Of a stretch of DNA of 64,000 nucleotides, positions 11,401-22,585 are shown piece by piece. Location of the stretch: assembly GCA_019096195.1 (NCBI GenBank), contig JAGTXK010000050.1:434001-498000 (forward strand). Direction: 5' to 3'. Position 1 is the stretch's first letter; the number at the start of each line of letters is the position of its first letter. The position numbers were made by a program, and so were the translations under genes. The notes beneath the pieces were generated by a model. The model was not told where the DNA came from. It saw nothing but the letters and a program-made list of their open reading frames with translations, and searched no databases. This DNA is from Boletus sp. NGJ. Its lineage: Eukaryota > Basidiomycota > Agaricomycetes > Boletales > Boletaceae.

Positions 11401-12639
11401 GTACACCCATAGGAACAACGGGGACAGGTGCGACGATCTTGATGGCATCAGGCGTCGTAGGAGTCGAAAGGGGCCTTGGCGAACGTCTATCGTTGGAAAT
11501 TGGAGAACGTGTAAACCTCGGCGGAGGACTGCTGGGAGTAAAGGAGGACTGATGCGCCGGTGCGGTGAGTTCCCCAGTCTCTTCTTCTGGAGAGGGAGGA
11601 TCATCCTTGGGGAGGATGTCAGAAGAAGTTGAGTTTGAGTTCTTCCGTCTGTGGTCCCTTGCAACCGAGTTTCGACGGACTTCCTCCTCCTCCTCTTCTT
11701 CCTCAGGAATGTGTGGGTGCTCAGGTGTAAAGCGCATGCGTTGCAGGTGTTGAGATGCAGGGTCTTCTTCTTCGCCTTCGCTCTCGTCACTCAGCTCCAC
11801 GTCGATGGGGGGTGCGCTCGTACGTACGCGCACTTCTTGAGCTTCTCTGGCTTCTGCCGCAGCCTCTGCTTCCACGACCCTGCGAGCTTGTTCGGCAAGC
11901 TTGTCCCGAGCACTCCTATGCCAACCATCCCCGATCTCTCCGTCAGTCTCCGTGCCTTCCGTTTCCCGGTCTGTGTCTCCGTCCCGAGTACTCGAAAAGC
12001 TGAAACTCTGTGCTCCGTCCCGGTCGTTTCTTCCGAGCTGCTCGATGGCCTTTTGGACATCGGTCATGGTCGCTTTCATGACTTCGGCATCAGCAACGTC
12101 TGGCTCTCCAATGGCGATGCCAATCCTAGACTCTGTGTCGGCATCTTGCAGGGATGCCGATTCGGGTTCTTCGCCGAGAGGACTGAGTGAGTCGGGCGGT
12201 GTGGTGATGGGGTCACTAGAGGAGGCAGAGGTAGAGGTAGACACTCCCCCAGGCGGCGCTGCTGGTGTCGTATAACTTTGAGGAAACAATCCGGTCTTGC
12301 CTGCGGTATTACGGCCCTTGAAACGAGTGAGCAGTGAGCACAAGATGAACGGCGACATCGTTCAATGACAACGTGGGGTGGGGGGATGAACGCAGCAGGG
12401 GGAGGTCAGCGTGGCATTTGGGGGGGAAGTGGACACACACTGCAGGCCACGCGTCCGCAGGACACATGTGCGGTGTGTTTGGGAAATTAAACGACGGTTA
12501 GAGGTGTGCTTACCTGCCACCATCCGTCGTTGTACTGGTCGTCTTTCTCCATGATCTCGATAGGTTGTCCAGCTTCGAAGGCAATTTCGTCCTCGTGTTC
12601 GGGCACGAAATTGTACAGAGCGTACACATATTCCGGCAT
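8414..12639 (-). CDS. BOI1: Boi/Pob1-like polarity protein, SH3-SAM-PH-CH, 1228 aa
   Basis: Scaffold of the Boi1/Boi2 (yeast) and Pob1 (fission yeast) type, which links Cdc42, formins and exocytosis at sites of polar growth. Proposed exons, all frame-consistent: complement(8414-8821, 8879-9249, 9298-9493, 9554-10028, 10088-10404, 10465-11036, 11095-12316, 12514-12639). The SH3 domain spans residues 1-57 (ALYNF, DGWWQGRN, GLFPQSY), the SAM domain about 420-485 (WTVEEVVEWL, YEKFI..EITGDVLLELD), and the PH domain about 870-967 (GWMRKKG, WKLRFFII, EWMKAI). After the PH domain a C-terminal module at about 1095-1215 (LVDWANSHLP, SINDVRQGK, LLKALKSW) looks like a calponin-homology fold. Linkers are Ser/Pro-rich and acidic. 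Introns are 48-60 nt except intron 1 (197 nt). The gene is the parent of five relics in the window and is itself intact. The CH assignment is less certain than the other domains. Confidence 0.9.
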
Positions 12640-12985
12640 CGTGGATGGGCAAGTTAGAATGGGGAGAGTTAGCCAAGTCTAGGGATGCTGAGCGTCAAGA
12701 GGATTCAACTTGCAAGTGGTACACACCTGTCAGAGAAATGTCCCTGGATAAATAATAGAAACGTAGTGGTGGAATGACTCGTGGGTTTCACGCTGTCGAG
12801 TTTCTCGGCTGGCAACGTGGAGAGCTTGTCGTCGTAGACGTCCAGCAAGGTGGCGGTGGCGTGATCCGAGTAAGGATAATATCGGCGTGGGACCAAACTT
12901 GGCAAAGCAGCTCAGCGTCAGTGAGATTAATCGTCTTTGATTGGAGATCATTTAGAAACTTCATTTTCCATTGTACGTCTTTGCG
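12640..12985. promoter_or_regulatory. Divergent intergenic region between the Boi-like gene and HAM1
   Basis: A 346-bp region between two divergently transcribed genes; it must carry both promoters. Parts next to the Boi start are copied in relic 1 (to about 1800) and at 32005-32046. No specific binding site was identified. Confidence 0.5.
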
Positions 12986-13841
12986 ATGACCACCCGCCGT
13001 CTAAGTACGATTAATGGCAAGACACGCCGTGCTGCACGACTGATGCGGCGTCCTTCTCTTAGCCTTCGTGACCGGAAATGCGAACAAATTGTTGGAAACC
13101 AAGTATATCCTCTCGCAAGGCATCCCAATCGAAATCGATTCGCAGGATCTCGATAGCAAGTTGGCCTCCTTGTAGAGACGTACTGCAAGGAAATTGACAT
13201 TTGCCGTTCATTTTACAAGTTCCCGAGTTGCAGGGCACCACCCAAGAAGTTGCGAGAGCCAAATGCCGACGGGCTGCAGAGCTGGTGGGTCCCATACTTC
13301 TCAACAAACTCGTACTAATTGCAACAGCTCGGACATGCGTGTATCACGGAGGACACGGCGCTCTGCTACGAAGCACTTGGTGGCCTTCCAGGACCATACA
13401 TCAAGCATTTCATGAAGACACTTGGACATGAAGGTTCGTTGCGCACGTCCCGATTGGCGTCCGATCTGACGTTGTGGCGCCTTTTGATAAGGTTTAAACA
13501 ACCTTCTCGTTGGCTTCCCGACGAAAGATGCCTATGCGCTGTGCACGTTCGCATATAGCGCGGGCCCAGCCTCGGACCCCGTTCTATTCGAGGGACGAAC
13601 TGATGGCACAATCGTGCCCGCACGAGGGCCAACAACGTTCGGCTGGGACCCAGTATTCCAGCCCAAAGGCTTCGACAAGACGTGAGTACTCGAGTTTTGT
13701 TCTCGATGCATGCTGATAACCTCCAAAAGGTATGCGGAGATGACGAAGGAGGAAAAGAATGTCACCTCCCACAGGTATCGTGCTCTGGATAAGCTGAGAA
13801 CACATCTTGCTTCCTTGCCCACCGAACCTGCAGACACCTAA
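12986..13841 (+). CDS. HAM1: Inosine triphosphate pyrophosphatase (ITPase), 194 aa
   Basis: Hydrolyses ITP, dITP and XTP to monophosphates, cleansing the nucleotide pool in the cytosol. Exons: 12986-13004, 13063-13155, 13220-13284, 13328-13433, 13492-13681, 13730-13841; phases agree throughout and the length is typical of the family. Diagnostic motifs are VTGNANK near residues 9-15, [20 protein letters not shown] in mid-protein, FEGRTDG, GWDPVF and [11 protein letters not shown] at the C-terminus. Intron 2 (13156-13219) appears to use a GC donor (GCAAGT) with an AG acceptor. Using it restores the conserved D-L-D-I-P-E-L-Q-G, whereas no GT donor in reach keeps the frame. The start is fixed by a 19-nt first exon followed by an intron with a CTGAT branch site. 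Divergent from the Boi-like gene. Confidence 0.93.
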
Positions 13842-14173
13842 GTTAGACGTGTACTTATACTTAGATGACTTACAATATTTGCCATGTTGAAACACACGAC
13901 AAAGTCGTCGAGGTTACAGTTGTCAATGACCGGCAAGCAATTGCGTTGCCGGTTTCCGATATCCGATCACCACTTTGCTGCATCAATCTGCTCAACTCGT
14001 CCTTTTTTTTCTTTTTTCTGGCTCGAACGTTCAGGCCTGCAGGTATCAAGTCCAACAAAACACCGGAGCGGTCGCTTCATACACGCGTACTGATTTCGTG
14101 CCAACAGAAAGTTTCTGGGGCCACATTTGATGCAGCACCAAATCAACTCGTTTAACCAGACATCGCCATACAC
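13842..14173. other. Intergenic between HAM1 and the DEAH helicase gene
   Basis: No gene is seen. It holds the HAM1 3' end and the helicase promoter. A pyrimidine tract (CTTTTTTTTC-like) lies near 14003-14018. Confidence 0.4.
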
Positions 14174-16720
14174 ATGTCCATACACACACCGAGGAAGAAG
14201 GCACGAACATATTTGGGCCCCGACGAGGGACTGACGAAACCAATTCCCACAAATCCCCTCCAGAAACAGCGCGAGCAACTCCCAATAGCCAAGGGTAAAT
14301 TTCCAAAACCCATTCATTCGCCGACGACTTAGCATGTAATTCGCCAGGCAAGGATGCTCTCATTCACGAAATCCGAGACAACGATGTCATTATCCTTCTC
14401 GGTGAGACGGGATCAGGAAAGACTACCCGTACGTGTTCATGCTCGTTTGTTCCGTTCGATTATGCAGTCTCACCAGACCCCTGAAGCACAGAGGTCCCCC
14501 AATACATACTCGAAGCTGGGCTCGCGGGGAACGGTATGATCGCTGTGACACAACCTCGTCGTGTTGCAGCCACCTCCCTCGCTGCACGTGTCGCCGCAGA
14601 GCAAAATGTCACCGTTGGTGGATTGGTGGGCTACTCTGTGCGGTTCGACGAAGCTTGCCAAGCCCAGACGAAAATCAAATATGTCAGTGACGGTATGCTC
14701 GTGCGCGAGCTACTGTCAGATCCCATATTGTCCCGCTATAGCGTCATTATACTCGATGAGGCGCACGAACGGACCCTTCGTACAGATTTCTTGATCGCAA
14801 ACCTCAAGATCATACAGGCGAAGAGAAATGAAACGGGCGACCAAAAGGGAAAGAGAAAACACCCTCTATCATTATCGAATCCGCTCAAGATTGTTATCAT
14901 GAGCGCTACCCTTGACGCCGAAAAGTTCAGTCAATTTTACAACAAGTTCGTTCTTTATTTTTTGATTTCGTCTGCCGTGCTCATTAGTGGTTAGTGCCCG
15001 GATTTTGTATGTCAAGGGTCGTCAATTCCCTGTCCAGATATTCCATACCGTTGTTAGTCAAATGGACTATGTCGACTCTGCACTACGGACGTTCTTTCAG
15101 ATACATGTCGACAAACCGCAAGGGGATGTTCTGATTTTTCTCCCAGGTCTGCATCGTCTAATAGGAAATTTCTCTGTGCCTTACGTATGGAGACTTACAT
15201 CACCACTGAACAGGCCAAGAAGACATCGAAAGTCTAGATAAATCTATCAAAATGTACGCCAAACGGCTTCCCATAGAACGCATGGAGGTAGGTTTCTTCG
15301 ACCGTGCATCTATTTGTCACTCAAGGTCACATATCGAGTCAGGTTAGGGTATGTCCGATGTACGCATCATTACCGCCTTCCCAACAAGCAAGAATATTTT
15401 CCTCCACTTCACCGAACACAAGGAAGTGTATATTGGCGACGAATATCGCTGAAACGTCTATAACAATACCTGGTATCAAATATGTGATCGATACAGGAAA
15501 ATGTAAAGAGAAGAGATATTTGTCAAAAGATAACGGTTGTGGTAGGAACTCTCTTCGTAGATTTGACTTGATCATTCATCGGAACATTTAGGATTTGATA
15601 CTCTACTGACCCGTGACATTACGAAATCATCCGCCATGCAGCGCGCTGGTCGTGCGGGACGCGAGGTGTGTACGACTATCTGCTTTCATAGTGTTGTGAG
15701 TGACCAATTCCAGGGCCCGGGAATCTGCTATCGCTTGTACACTGAAGAGGCCTTCAACAAGTTGGCGATTTCTGCAGAGCCGGAGATCCGCCGCTGTAGT
15801 TTAACACAGAGTGTATTACAACTCAAATGTCTCGGCCAAGATCTGGAAGAGGTAGAATTTATGGATCCGCCAGATTTCCAATCCAGTGCGTGTCAGTCCT
15901 GACGTACTTGAACCATTTCTGATGGCAGTATAGTGCACTCCGCCCTAAAAACGCTCTGGCTGTTGGGTGCATTGGACAATTCCAAGAATCTGACGACGCT
16001 TGGTCGGCAGATGGCCACCTTCCCTATCGAGCCGTACCTCGCCCGTGTCATCCTCGCATCGACAGCGCACGGTTGTACTTCTGAAGTGATTGACATCGTC
16101 GCCTTGCTATCCTCTTCGTCCAAACTTTTTCTTGACATTTCGGACCAGCGAGACGCCATCGCAGATGCTCGCCGCAAATTCCGACATCCGAGCGGTGATC
16201 ACCTCACGGTGCTCAACGCCCTTCGGTCCTACCAAGAAATCGCAGCCAGCGAAAGTAAAGGCGAGCGCAAGCTATGGTGTCGCAAACATTTCTTGAACGA
16301 ACGAACATTTACGGAGGCGCTCAAAATCAGGGATCAGCTGAGGGTAACATGTCAGAGGGCGGAGTTCGACTGGAGAACATCGAGGAGCGATACGGAGGAG
16401 CCCGTGTTGAGGTGTTTTACCATTGGGCTGATGCAGCAGAGCGCGCTGTTGCAACCGGACGGGTCGTACAAGCAACTTATGGGACAGTTTATCGTCAAAG
16501 TTCACCCTGGGTCGACGTTGTGCGACAAAAAGGTGCCAGCGATCATATTTGACGAGCTGGTATGTCAATGTATTTCCCATCTTTCTCAGTTCTGGAGTGT
16601 TAATGCATCGTGCAGGTGTTCACGAGTCAGATTTATGCACGAGGGGTCTCCTCCGTGCCCCGAGGTTTCCTCAGTGGTATCACACCGACGGCGACAAATG
16701 GGCCGATTACCAGTACATGA
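14174..16720 (+). CDS. DHR2: DEAH-box RNA helicase, DHX33/Dhr2 type, 686 aa
   Basis: ATP-dependent RNA helicase. Yeast Dhr2 and animal DHX33 act in the nucleolus in small-subunit rRNA processing. Ten exons: 14174-14294, 14348-14428, 14492-14945, 14995-15146, 15214-15287, 15343-15535, 15592-15665, 15714-15889, 15929-16559, 16616-16720; all phases agree. Motif I GETGSGKTT at residues 59-67, then TQPRRVAA, DEAHERT (motif II), SATLD (motif III), TNIAETSIT (motif V) and QRAGRAGRE (motif VI). The helicase-associated and OB-fold region follows, with LQPDGSY and VFTSQIYARGV near the end. The intron before exon 9 is only 39 nt (15890-15928), which is short but the only choice that keeps the frame. Length and motif order fit Dhr2/DHX33 better than the larger splicing DEAH helicases. 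Confidence 0.92.
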
Positions 16721-16789
16721 TAGCGTGAATTGGATAACACCCTGTCCATCTATAATCTAATCTATATCCGTCAGTGGGGCAGTGCCTCA

Positions 16790-17062
16790 CGCATTCTTGG
16801 AATTGCAACCGGCCTGCCAATCAGGACAAGTTATTCGAGCTCACATATGAGATGAACCATGTGGGGCCATTTTGACGTCAATTCCCGTGCTGACGACACC
16901 CGGGCGCCGCCGCACTACATCCAACCACCCATGGTTAGGTTCGAAGGCCAGACGATGAGCAAGATCGATAAAGGAGAAATATCGGAAGAACTTCTCCGTA
17001 ACATTCCTGGGAATGCACCTATCGAAGCCAAAAGTGCGCCTTTACTCGCTCAGAGTGGTTGA
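16790..17062 (+). pseudogene. Unrecognised coding relic
   Basis: Two adjacent frames read like natural protein: about 16820-16876 (NQDKLFELTYEMNHVGP) and 16878-17062 (FDVNSRADDTRAPPHYIQ, then IDKGEISEELL). They join smoothly if a single-base shift is allowed near 16876, which suggests a frameshifted remnant. No family was recognised and no start was found. The end overlaps the 3' end of the minus-strand gene beginning at 17050. Alternatively it could be a terminal exon of an unfound gene. Confidence 0.35.
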
Positions 17063-18035
17063 CTCACGCGCCACCCCTCTTTGTAGAACTCGTCCAGCGC
17101 TGGTTGCACGCGTTCGCGAACGGTGGGTTTGGGATGCGGACGACGCAACATCTGGAGCTCGTAGAGATCTCGATCGTACCCAACGTCGATGAACCCGCGA
17201 GACAAGAGGCGAGAGTGGTGTTGGAGATGACCGTCACTGAAGGTCTGTAAAAAAAAAAAAAATTCGTGGAAAATCAGTGCGACCCCGACGCCAGTCTTGA
17301 ATCTGTCTGACATACAATGCTCATCATCATGCATGTGTTCTACATATCCTGTCGTATACGTTGGCCCCCGCGATCCGTGACAAGCAGACATGCTGAATCC
17401 TTCCGGAAAGATGCACGGTGCCTGTATCACACATCTCGTCGACTTGTACGTACCATTGATCTTCTCGGTCAGGGTCGTGTGTTGATCATGTACGCATGCT
17501 TGCAGGTGTACGACGCTTCCGATCGTCGCCATGTCGTTTACAAGTAGCGGAACGGGTTCGGCGGGGGTATCGCAGAACATCAATGTCATCTACCATGCGC
17601 CAGCAAGCCTGCACGTTTCTTCTTCTTTCCTTGTTGGCGACTGGTCCCTGAAGAGAGTATCGTGACGACAGGGGCGATAAACTCAGGTTGATCAATACGA
17701 GCACGACGATCGGGACACGCGCGTGGAGTGTGCGAATTCAAGTGAGCCCCGTGGTTTGGAGTTTATGCTGGGGGGTTGAGATGAGCGTGTGTGTAGATAT
17801 GGGACGTGACGCACCGTCGGCTCGTTGCGTCGGCCACGCAGGTCAAGATGGAAGCGTCGTCATCGAAACTGTAACCTATCTGACGGGGCATCTGCACCAC
17901 GGCCGCGTGCTTTGATGGCGTTCGGAGCGTTCCTGAGCTCGGGTGCTTGGATGGTCGGACGCTGTGGTAGATAATTGGATTGTGAGACGGTCGTCTCACG
18001 ACGCTTGTTTTACCGAGTCGTTGCCGATCCTGCAA
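17050..18035 (-). CDS. Unrecognised minus-strand gene, several exons
   Basis: Three stretches look coding. The first starts MQDRQRLGK at 18035 and contains PRQIGYSFDDDAS. The second, near 17480-17589, contains FCDTPAEPVPLLVNDMA. The third, the last 66 codons (17050-17247), contains LSRGFIDVGYDRD and PHPKPTVRERVQP and ends at 17050. A poly-T run followed by an AG acceptor (rc of about 17248-17265) precedes the last exon. Intron borders in between could not be fixed with agreeing phases, so neither the full protein nor its integrity is certain. No family was recognised. It is tail-to-tail with the relic at 16790-17062 and divergent from TTC27. Confidence 0.4.
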
Positions 18036-18284
18036 CTTTCTAGACTATATCCGTTTCTCGAACATTTGAGACGGAACCGCCGCGTGCGGTAGTCCAATAC
18101 TGTCGCGGGATCGCTATAGCAGCACGGTCGAGTTGTTACCACAGTTTTGAATCTCACTTGAGATAAGATAACGCGGGATCGGACTTGACCGAGCCCGCTT
18201 ATTTAGATAGCATCTTCAAGTGATCAACGTTGCAACTACCGACTGAGTCACTCGATATCACTGATCATCAGGTAAAATACGGGC

Positions 18285-21134
18285 ATGTGCATGAACGTCG
18301 ATTTGTTAGAGACGTGTCTACTGACAGGGCGGTGGGACGATCAGCTCTCTGCTTCCCTGGAAACACACCCTGCGACGAAACTCGCCAAAGCCGTCATCGA
18401 CGGCGACTTTCGAGCCGTCCTCACGTCGACGTACGCGCAGGACGTTTTCAGAGTGCATCCCTCCGTCACGAAGTTTGACGAGCCTTATGAGCGTCTTCTC
18501 CAGTGGACCCTCCCTTCCGTCTCTGACGCACAAGAGCAGGAACTCATCCACCTCATTCTCGGGGTGGCCTGTCTCCACGCCTTCGTCCAGGCAAACTGGA
18601 CAGGCCCCGACCTCAACATCAAACCCTCGGACGTCGTCGTCCCTCCCAAACACCCACTTTCCATCTCAGATCCCCTTCTCAACTCAAAAGCCGTCGCTGA
18701 ACTCGCGTACGGCGGTGAACCCGCATATCACCTCGCTCAATCCGCCGCCTTTCTCCGGTTTGCGCAGATTATATTTAGTGCCCCTCGTGCGCAGTTAAAC
18801 TATACTACGCCCTGGTGGCGCTTGAGGGTATCCATCATCCACGAACAGTTACTCGACGAAGCCGTCCCATTGCCGTCAGACATGCTCGGCTGTTTAATGC
18901 CTCTCATGGAGCGCACTTCCTCCGACCCTGACCTCGCTGGTCGTCTGCAACTAGAACAGGGTCTCCTGGAGCACCTCTTTTCTCACGACAAGTCTGCCGC
19001 AGAGCACTTTGTTCGTGCTGCTCGCGCGACGGGCTTACAGTATGAACTCACAGGCGCGCTGGGAAAGCGAACAAAGTTCCAGCAGAACGCCTTGTCCCAG
19101 CTTGTGCTTCTCGCCGAAAGCAGAAAGCGAGATGGTGACGTCCGTGAGCGGTCCTCCGCCGATGTCGATATCAATACCTCCGCTGGGCCCTTGAACGGGT
19201 CCCGCCCCAGAAACGGCGGATCAGAGGAGACGATGAGTATCAAACCTTGTATCCCAGAGACCCTGCCATTGAATGACGATACCCTCCTTGAGCAAACTGA
19301 ATTCACGTCGTCGAACCCCTCTACGACGGCCCTGCTCAGTCACCTGGACCCGTCCTCACAGCCCCCTTTACACCCACTCGACCAATGCATCCTCTTGTCC
19401 CTGTGTCTAAATGTGCGCAATACGTCACCCTCGCACGGTTTGACAAGCGAACAAATGTCTCCTTACGTCGCACGGGTTATATCGCATGCTAGGAACTGGT
19501 CCGTTCACACCATGGCGCTCCTCCTCCGATCCCGGCTCGAATCGACCCGCACACGGACAGTCGAACGTTCCACGTTACAGCTCCAAGCCCTCGTAGATCA
19601 GATGCCCACCGCCGATTCGGAGCTCTCGGAAAGGCTGCTCTACTTCCACTCGATCCCCTTGCCCAGTAAATGGGAAATGGAGCGTGAGCTCGCATTGCGT
19701 TATCTTTCCATCGGCGTTGTCAAATCTGCGCTCGAGATCTTTGAACGGCTGGAAATGTGGGAGGAAGTCGTCAAGTGCTGGCAATCGATGGAGCGCCGCG
19801 ACCAAGCGATCACCATTGTCCGTGATCTTCTCCAAGGTCGAAAAGAAGAAGCCGATAGCGTCATCTCGAAAGGAAAAGACATTTCCTCCGCCCGACGGAC
19901 CACGCTTGACAGTGCGAGAGAGGCCAAGTTGTGGTGTCTGCTGGGTGATCTCGAGCCCGAGCATGCTGTCGCGCATTACGAGCGTGCATGGCGTTTGTCA
20001 AGGGAGACCTCGGGCCGTGCGATGCGCTCGTTGGGCGGGTATTATTTCGCTCGTGGAGAGTTCGCGAGCGCTGTACGGTGCCTTTTGAGAGCGGTAGCAA
20101 TCAACCCACTTCTGTCCCGACCGTGGTTCATCCTCGGCTGCGCATATATGCGGGTTGAGAACTGGGAAGGCGCACGAGATGCATTTAGCAGATGCGTCGC
20201 CATCGATGACGAAGATGCGGAGAGCTGGAATAATTTGGCGACTGTCTATCTCCGCTTAGACGAAGCTCGCAAGGGCGTCAGCGAAGAGGGAGACGATGTA
20301 CCTAAAGTAAGTTTCCCGCGCGCGAGGAGACAGGGGGAGGCGGGGGAATGTTTTCCGGATAAACTGATCACGACTTGTTCCGTTCAGGGACGCGACGTGT
20401 CCGGTATAACAGTCTCCCTCTCGAACAAGACGCTCGCGTTCCGGGCTCTCAAGCAGGGCCTCAAACATAGATACGAAAACTGGCGCATGTGGTCCAATTA
20501 CATGATTGTCGCCGTGGACGTCGGAGAACTCTCGGAAGCGTGTCGTGCGCAAGCTCGCATCGTCGAAGAACGTGCGGCCAAGATTGGCGTGGAATGCGTG
20601 GACGAACAAGTTCTGGCGCGTTTGGTAGATGCCGTGACGAGATCCCCCGTCGACCCTGTTCCGGCCGCCGGTGACAGTGGACTAGACGCAGTACAAATAC
20701 GTGAGCAGCCTGATGCTGTCACGGATCCGAATGGAGGGCGTGGATTGCTCCGACGCGTTCTGGATCTCTTTGAGCGGACGATTTTACCCCGCCTATCCTC
20801 CCCCGGTATCTTGCACGCCTACGCACGCCTGCTTACATGGCAGACCCGGTGGGAAGACGCACTCAAGGCCCACCTGGACGGCTATCGTTGCGGCACGGCA
20901 GGGACATTTGAAAAAGGAGACACGGATGTTGAAAAGTGGCGTGAAGCCGTACGTGAGGTCGAGGACATGGTAGACGTTCTCAGAAATTTCGGGTCGCGGG
21001 TGCAAGGCTTGAATTGGAGACACCAGGGACGAAGTATCGTGCGGACGTTCGTCGGGCGATCAAAAGATTTCGAAGATGAACCAGAGTGGTCCCGTTTACT
21101 AGAGATACAAAACGAGCTGCGGAGTGAGGAGTAA
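18285..21134 (+). CDS. EMW1: TTC27/Emw1-family TPR protein, about 922 aa after splicing
   Basis: Large helical TPR protein. Yeast Emw1 is essential and linked to cell-wall integrity; animal TTC27 is its counterpart. The start ATG at 18285 gives LLETCLLTGRWDD, and a second ATG six bases on is also possible. The only intron seen is 20307-20387: 81 nt, in frame, GTAAGT donor, CTGAT branch, CAG acceptor. Reading through it would add 27 residues of unlikely composition. TPR units lie in the C-terminal half, around residues 583-660 (GGYYFARGEFASAV, RPWFILGCAYMR, ESWNNLATVYLRL), and continue after the intron (LKHRYENWRMWSNYM). The N-terminal half is helical without clear repeats, as in the family. 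The length is somewhat above the animal protein. Confidence 0.85.
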   Translation: MCMNVDLLETCLLTGRWDDQLSASLETHPATKLAKAVIDGDFRAVLTSTYAQDVFRVHPSVTKFDEPYERLLQWTLPSVSDAQEQELIHLILGVACLHAFVQANWTGPDLNIKPSDVVVPPKHPLSISDPLLNSKAVAELAYGGEPAYHLAQSAAFLRFAQIIFSAPRAQLNYTTPWWRLRVSIIHEQLLDEAVPLPSDMLGCLMPLMERTSSDPDLAGRLQLEQGLLEHLFSHDKSAAEHFVRAARATGLQYELTGALGKRTKFQQNALSQLVLLAESRKRDGDVRERSSADVDINTSAGPLNGSRPRNGGSEETMSIKPCIPETLPLNDDTLLEQTEFTSSNPSTTALLSHLDPSSQPPLHPLDQCILLSLCLNVRNTSPSHGLTSEQMSPYVARVISHARNWSVHTMALLLRSRLESTRTRTVERSTLQLQALVDQMPTADSELSERLLYFHSIPLPSKWEMERELALRYLSIGVVKSALEIFERLEMWEEVVKCWQSMERRDQAITIVRDLLQGRKEEADSVISKGKDISSARRTTLDSAREAKLWCLLGDLEPEHAVAHYERAWRLSRETSGRAMRSLGGYYFARGEFASAVRCLLRAVAINPLLSRPWFILGCAYMRVENWEGARDAFSRCVAIDDEDAESWNNLATVYLRLDEARKGVSEEGDDVPKVSFPRARRQGEAGECFPDKLITTCSVQGRDVSGITVSLSNKTLAFRALKQGLKHRYENWRMWSNYMIVAVDVGELSEACRAQARIVEERAAKIGVECVDEQVLARLVDAVTRSPVDPVPAAGDSGLDAVQIREQPDAVTDPNGGRGLLRRVLDLFERTILPRLSSPGILHAYARLLTWQTRWEDALKAHLDGYRCGTAGTFEKGDTDVEKWREAVREVEDMVDVLRNFGSRVQGLNWRHQGRSIVRTFVGRSKDFEDEPEWSRLLEIQNELRSEE

Positions 21135-21410
21135 GAGATGACGGTGGTAATAGATCATAGACATCAAAGGAGATGGTCGGAGTGTGAGGCGAAAACGGAA
21201 TGGCGCTTGTGGCTAGAGTAAAACATGGAAGCAATGAAGCAAAAAAGGAAGCGAAACAATGATGGCGGAGGAAGAGGCGTTTCACGAAGGTGAGCGGCGG
21301 TACAAGTTCAACGCGCGAGCGGATCAAAATGATGTACACTAGAGCAAATATGATGCGAAATGTGTGGCCGAGGGAAATATGACGGCGGAAAAGAGACGAA
21401 AACAAGAGGT

Positions 21411-22225
21411 CTAAGTCTGCCAACTCAGTGCCATGGCCATGCGATTGAGGGTGAGCGTGGTCAGTATCTCGGTCACGACGCTGAGGCCGGCATGTTTGAT
21501 GGTGATCCGCGCATTGAATACGTCCTCGGGTTGACTCAGTTCCCAAGTCGCGACGGTCGTCCGTCCGTCGACGCACTGCAATAATCGAGTCAGTCAGAGA
21601 GCGGTACCGACGCATACCCGCGCACAGGAGTAAGTGTAACCCCTACCTCCATTTTTTGCGGAAATATCTTCCACTTGAGTTCTTTCCCGTGTGGTGTCGT
21701 GAAATAGCGTGATCTGGCAATCGAGTCAGCGCTTGTACGCTCGTTCCAGTGGCATCTCTCCACCCCTCGCCTGTCACGCGAGAGCACGAGAAACGGAGAT
21801 GGGTGCGGATGAGGCGGACGTACGTGCTACCGTCTTTCTTTTGTCGGATTTGATGGGCCATCGGGACTTCCTTTCCATTTCCGTACACGAGAAACCCGCG
21901 CGCCTTGTTCGGGCCGAAATAGAGGTAGGCGTTGTTCGGGCCCATGATGTCGGGGTGTTGTTGACACCATTCCGCCTCTCGGGCGACTTGAACGACGATG
22001 TTGGGGTGTTCGTGGACCTGATGAGAGGAGAGATCAGGTGAGTGAAACGCCCGAGACGGATAGACCGACCGTTTTCCTGCGAATCGCGAAATGAGTCGGG
22101 TGAGCGGGTACTAGAATGGGGCGAGCGTGGACGTACACTGTAAAGGCGGGTCTACTTTCGAGATCTTCGAAATGGTGGGAGAAGGGGTCGCTACCGAACT
22201 GCAAGAGAGTGTATGCACCGGTCAT
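21411..22225 (-). CDS. DUF6593-family protein, 170 aa
   Basis: Exons: complement(21411-21575, 21647-21713, 21824-22017, 22139-22225); all phases agree. The protein starts MTGAYTLLQFG and contains IVVQVAREAEW, NNAYLYFGPNKARGFLVYG, RYFTTPHGKELKW and VATWELSQPE. It ends in a helical segment (LSVVTEILTTLTLNRMA). The beta-rich pattern with central tryptophans resembles the DUF6593 family that is expanded in Agaricomycetes, whose function is unknown. No signal peptide is seen. Introns are 71-121 nt, longer than the window average. The gene is tail-to-tail with TTC27. Confidence 0.75.
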
Positions 22226-22585
22226 TGTGAGGGGAGGAGATGGGAAGGAGAGAGAGGACATCCATTGCAGTTGAGACGGGTCTGCCTTTTCACGAACAAG
22301 GGCACTCCCGATCTGGAAGTCTATCATGTAGCACTGCCACAAAAAGACGCCCACGTGGTATCCGAAGCACGCCACGTGGGAGCGTGTCAGCACCCACAGC
22401 TTGGCTCCTTCTAGTGCAAGTTTCATGACGGTGTCTTTTTGTTTTCCGAAACAAAATAGTAAATTTATTTTATAATAAAACACTCATAGTGGGCCGGTGT
22501 CATCCAAGCAACGCAACAAGTGTGCACCACGACTACTTTCCTTGGCCCGACTGGCATCAGTCATACACTGTAAAACGAGGGTCAA
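22226..22585. other. Intergenic, upstream of the DUF6593 gene
   Basis: No gene is seen. An AT-rich run at about 22446-22480 lies in the 3' flank of EMC6. Confidence 0.4.

Noticed and set aside
10925-12358. Reading the large Boi exon straight on from 11095 to 10925
   Set aside because: A 58-nt intron (11037-11094) must be removed to give a proper SAM domain end; the read-through residues do not match the family.
14003-14018. Poly-T tract as a terminator or element end
   Set aside because: A simple pyrimidine run in an intergenic region of a eukaryotic genome; nothing else supports a feature.
18230-18478. Alternative start of TTC27 in an upstream frame with an intron at 18272-18308
   Set aside because: The upstream frame has no ATG start, and the frame from 18285 already gives a plausible N-terminus.
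22034-22483. 149-residue minus-strand frame upstream of the DUF6593 start
   Set aside because: It merges the true first exon with upstream non-coding DNA and runs through the first intron. The spliced model starting at 22225 is consistent in phase.
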